Shown piece by piece: positions 62,762 to 64,000 of a stretch of DNA of 64,000 bases (within the stretch, counting starts at the first letter, position 1; every line of letters starts with the position of its first letter). Under the pieces are notes generated by a model that worked only from the letters and a program-made list of their open reading frames with translations, did no database searches and had not been told where the DNA came from. Location of the stretch: positions 1-64,000 of the forward strand of contig JAGRES010000019.1 in the NCBI GenBank assembly GCA_020446425.1. The letters run 5' to 3'. The position numbers and the translations under genes were made by a program. The stretch comes from Sphingobium sp. Its GTDB lineage: Bacteria; Pseudomonadota; Alphaproteobacteria; Sphingomonadales; Sphingomonadaceae.

Positions 62762-64000
62762 CGCCGAAGCGGCCGACTTTGCCGAACGCTTTGACGCGCT
62801 CGTCAATGCGCGGCGCGAAGCGGACAAGGACGTGGCCGACGCCGTGCGCGAAATCATCGCCATGGTGCGCGATGAAGGCGATATCGCGCTCGCGGAGCTG
62901 ACAAAACGCTTCGACCAGCATGATCTCGACGCAACAGGCTGGCAGGTCAAAACGGCAGAAATTGATGCGGCGCTGGACGGCCTGCCAGGCGAACTGCGCG
63001 GCGCGCTGGAGCTGGCGGCGGAACGCATCGCCACCTATCATGAGAAGCAACGCCCCGAAGACCGCGACGAGACGGACAGCGCAGGCGTGCGTCTGGGCGC
63101 ACGCTGGAACGCGGTTGACGCAGCCGGACTTTATGTGCCGGGCGGTCGCGCGGCTTACCCGTCTTCCGTGCTGATGAACGCCATTCCTGCCAAGGTTGCG
63201 GGCGTCGAGCGCATCGTCATCGTTACGCCGACACCGGGCGGAGAGATTAATCCGCTGGTGCTGGCCGCTGCCAAAATTGCCGGCGTCACCGAGATATGGC
63301 GCGTTGGCGGTGCGCAGGCCGTAGCCGCCCTCGCCTATGGCACCGGGAAGATCAAACCGGTTGATGTCATCGTCGGCCCCGGCAATGCTTGGGTAGCCGA
63401 GGCCAAGCGCCAGCTTTATGGCGTGGTCGGCATCGACATGGTAGCAGGCCCCTCGGAAATCGTGGTGGTGGCGGATGGCAAGAACGACCCCGAATGGATC
63501 GCCGCCGACCTGCTGAGCCAGGCCGAACATGATCCGACCAGCCAGTCGATCCTGTTCACCGACGACGATTGTTTTTCCGGTACGGTCGCGACAGCCATCG
63601 AACGCCAGATCCCGGAACTCAGCACCGCCAAGGTCGCCCGTGAAAGCTGGCAGGATAATGGCGCGATCATCACTGTGCCGTCGCTCGAAGCCGCAATGCC
63701 GCTCGTCGACCGGCTAGCGCCTGAGCATCTTGAGCTCGCCGTTGACGATCCGGACAGCCTGTTCGCCATGATGCGCCACGCGGGTTCCGTATTCATGGGC
63801 CGGATGACGCCCGAGGCCGTGGGCGACTATGTCGCCGGGCCAAACCACGTGCTGCCCACGGGCCGCCGCGCGCGTTTCTCTTCCGGCCTTTCGGTGCTGG
63901 ACTTCATGAAGCGGACCAGTTTTCTTTCGCTTGATCGCGCAGCGCTTGATACTATCGGCCCGGCGGCGGTCGCACTCGCCAATGCCGAGGGGCTGCCCGC
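62748..64000 (+). CDS. hisD: Histidinol dehydrogenase (3' end off window)
   Basis: At least 417 residues of the enzyme that makes L-histidine from histidinol. [19 protein letters not shown] and [16 protein letters not shown] are signatures; the Zn/catalytic region includes [15 protein letters not shown]. The frame is intact to the window edge, where it is near its usual full length (about 430). It overlaps hisG by 14 bases in another frame. Confidence 0.95.
   Translation, partial: MQRLDAEAADFAERFDALVNARREADKDVADAVREIIAMVRDEGDIALAELTKRFDQHDLDATGWQVKTAEIDAALDGLPGELRGALELAAERIATYHEKQRPEDRDETDSAGVRLGARWNAVDAAGLYVPGGRAAYPSSVLMNAIPAKVAGVERIVIVTPTPGGEINPLVLAAAKIAGVTEIWRVGGAQAVAALAYGTGKIKPVDVIVGPGNAWVAEAKRQLYGVVGIDMVAGPSEIVVVADGKNDPEWIAADLLSQAEHDPTSQSILFTDDDCFSGTVATAIERQIPELSTAKVARESWQDNGAIITVPSLEAAMPLVDRLAPEHLELAVDDPDSLFAMMRHAGSVFMGRMTPEAVGDYVAGPNHVLPTGRRARFSSGLSVLDFMKRTSFLSLDRAALDTIGPAAVALANAEGLP

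Noticed and set aside
1-64000. tRNA, rRNA, CRISPR, IS or prophage
   Set aside because: I read through the gaps and found no tRNA-like clover, repeat-spacer array, transposase or integrase; a dedicated scan (tRNAscan, Rfam, ISfinder) would settle it.

Overview
This is ordinary chromosome from an alphaproteobacterium, most likely a member of the Sphingomonadales (Sphingopyxis/Sphingomonas-like). The pointers are the high GC, a compact crtY-crtI-crtB carotenoid operon, a Cpa/Tad pilus cluster, an UrcA-family secreted protein, DUF3297, DUF1134 and CpaD/CpaE proteins, GTTC-N7-GTTC SOS boxes of the alphaproteobacterial type, CtrA-like TTAA-N7-TTAA motifs, and an RNase E with an enlarged S1 domain and a GWW-containing C-terminus. 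The genus is an inference. I saw no rRNA, tRNA, CRISPR array, phage or insertion sequence; the window is almost fully packed with genes.

Layout. 1-11.6 kb: a periplasmic PPIase/GST/deacetylase operon, phenylalanine hydroxylase, ftsK, a transporter coupled to a nucleotidyltransferase, a lipid kinase, DUF3297, recF, prmA, rppH. 11.6-16.4 kb: a DUF481 outer-membrane-type protein and a three-gene arginine-succinylation operon (M20 hydrolase, astA, astB). 16.4-19.3 kb: mobA, a small DUF1508 gene, an FAD oxidoreductase and an alpha/beta hydrolase. 19.3-26.4 kb: the pilus cluster cpaA-cpaB-cpaC-cpaD-cpaE-tadB-tadC, which lacks the CpaF/TadA motor ATPase and the pilin. 26.4-32.7 kb: DUF1905, an exported-looking methyltransferase coupled to prfB, PBP1A, a cell-wall amidase, and a long leader in front of rne. 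32.7-39.4 kb: rne, a BepA-like protease, a DsbA-like protein, a BamE lipoprotein (an outer-membrane assembly neighbourhood), then the cytochrome bc1 chaperone/YceD pair. 39.4-46.6 kb: hemerythrin, dinB with an SOS box, a perfect 31-bp inverted repeat, DUF1134, a siroheme-synthase N-domain protein, an inverted REP-like pair, lysA, a small lipoprotein, argH and a divergent TlpA lipoprotein. 46.6-54.1 kb: MipA, DUF2141, a sterol-desaturase-family protein, a DmeF-like metal exporter, and crtY-crtI-LOG-crtB. 54.1-64 kb: an AT-rich orphan gene, typA, a TauE/SafE transporter, a second Y-family polymerase with its own SOS box and -10 element, alpha carbonic anhydrase, a gamma-glutamylcyclotransferase-like protein, a LysR regulator, UrcA, a membrane-anchored peroxiredoxin, hisG (short form) and a truncated hisD at the window edge.

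How the genes work together. AstA and AstB act in sequence on arginine, with an M20 hydrolase that could supply a deacylation step. CrtB, CrtI and CrtY make beta-carotene. The Cpa/Tad genes build an outer-membrane channel, platform and prepilin peptidase. Two translesion polymerases sit under predicted LexA control. No single novel system dominates. The observations most worth following are the LOG gene inside the carotenoid operon, the M20 hydrolase in the ast operon, the motor-less pilus cluster, the paired SOS-controlled polymerases, and the secreted-looking methyltransferase coupled to release factor 2.
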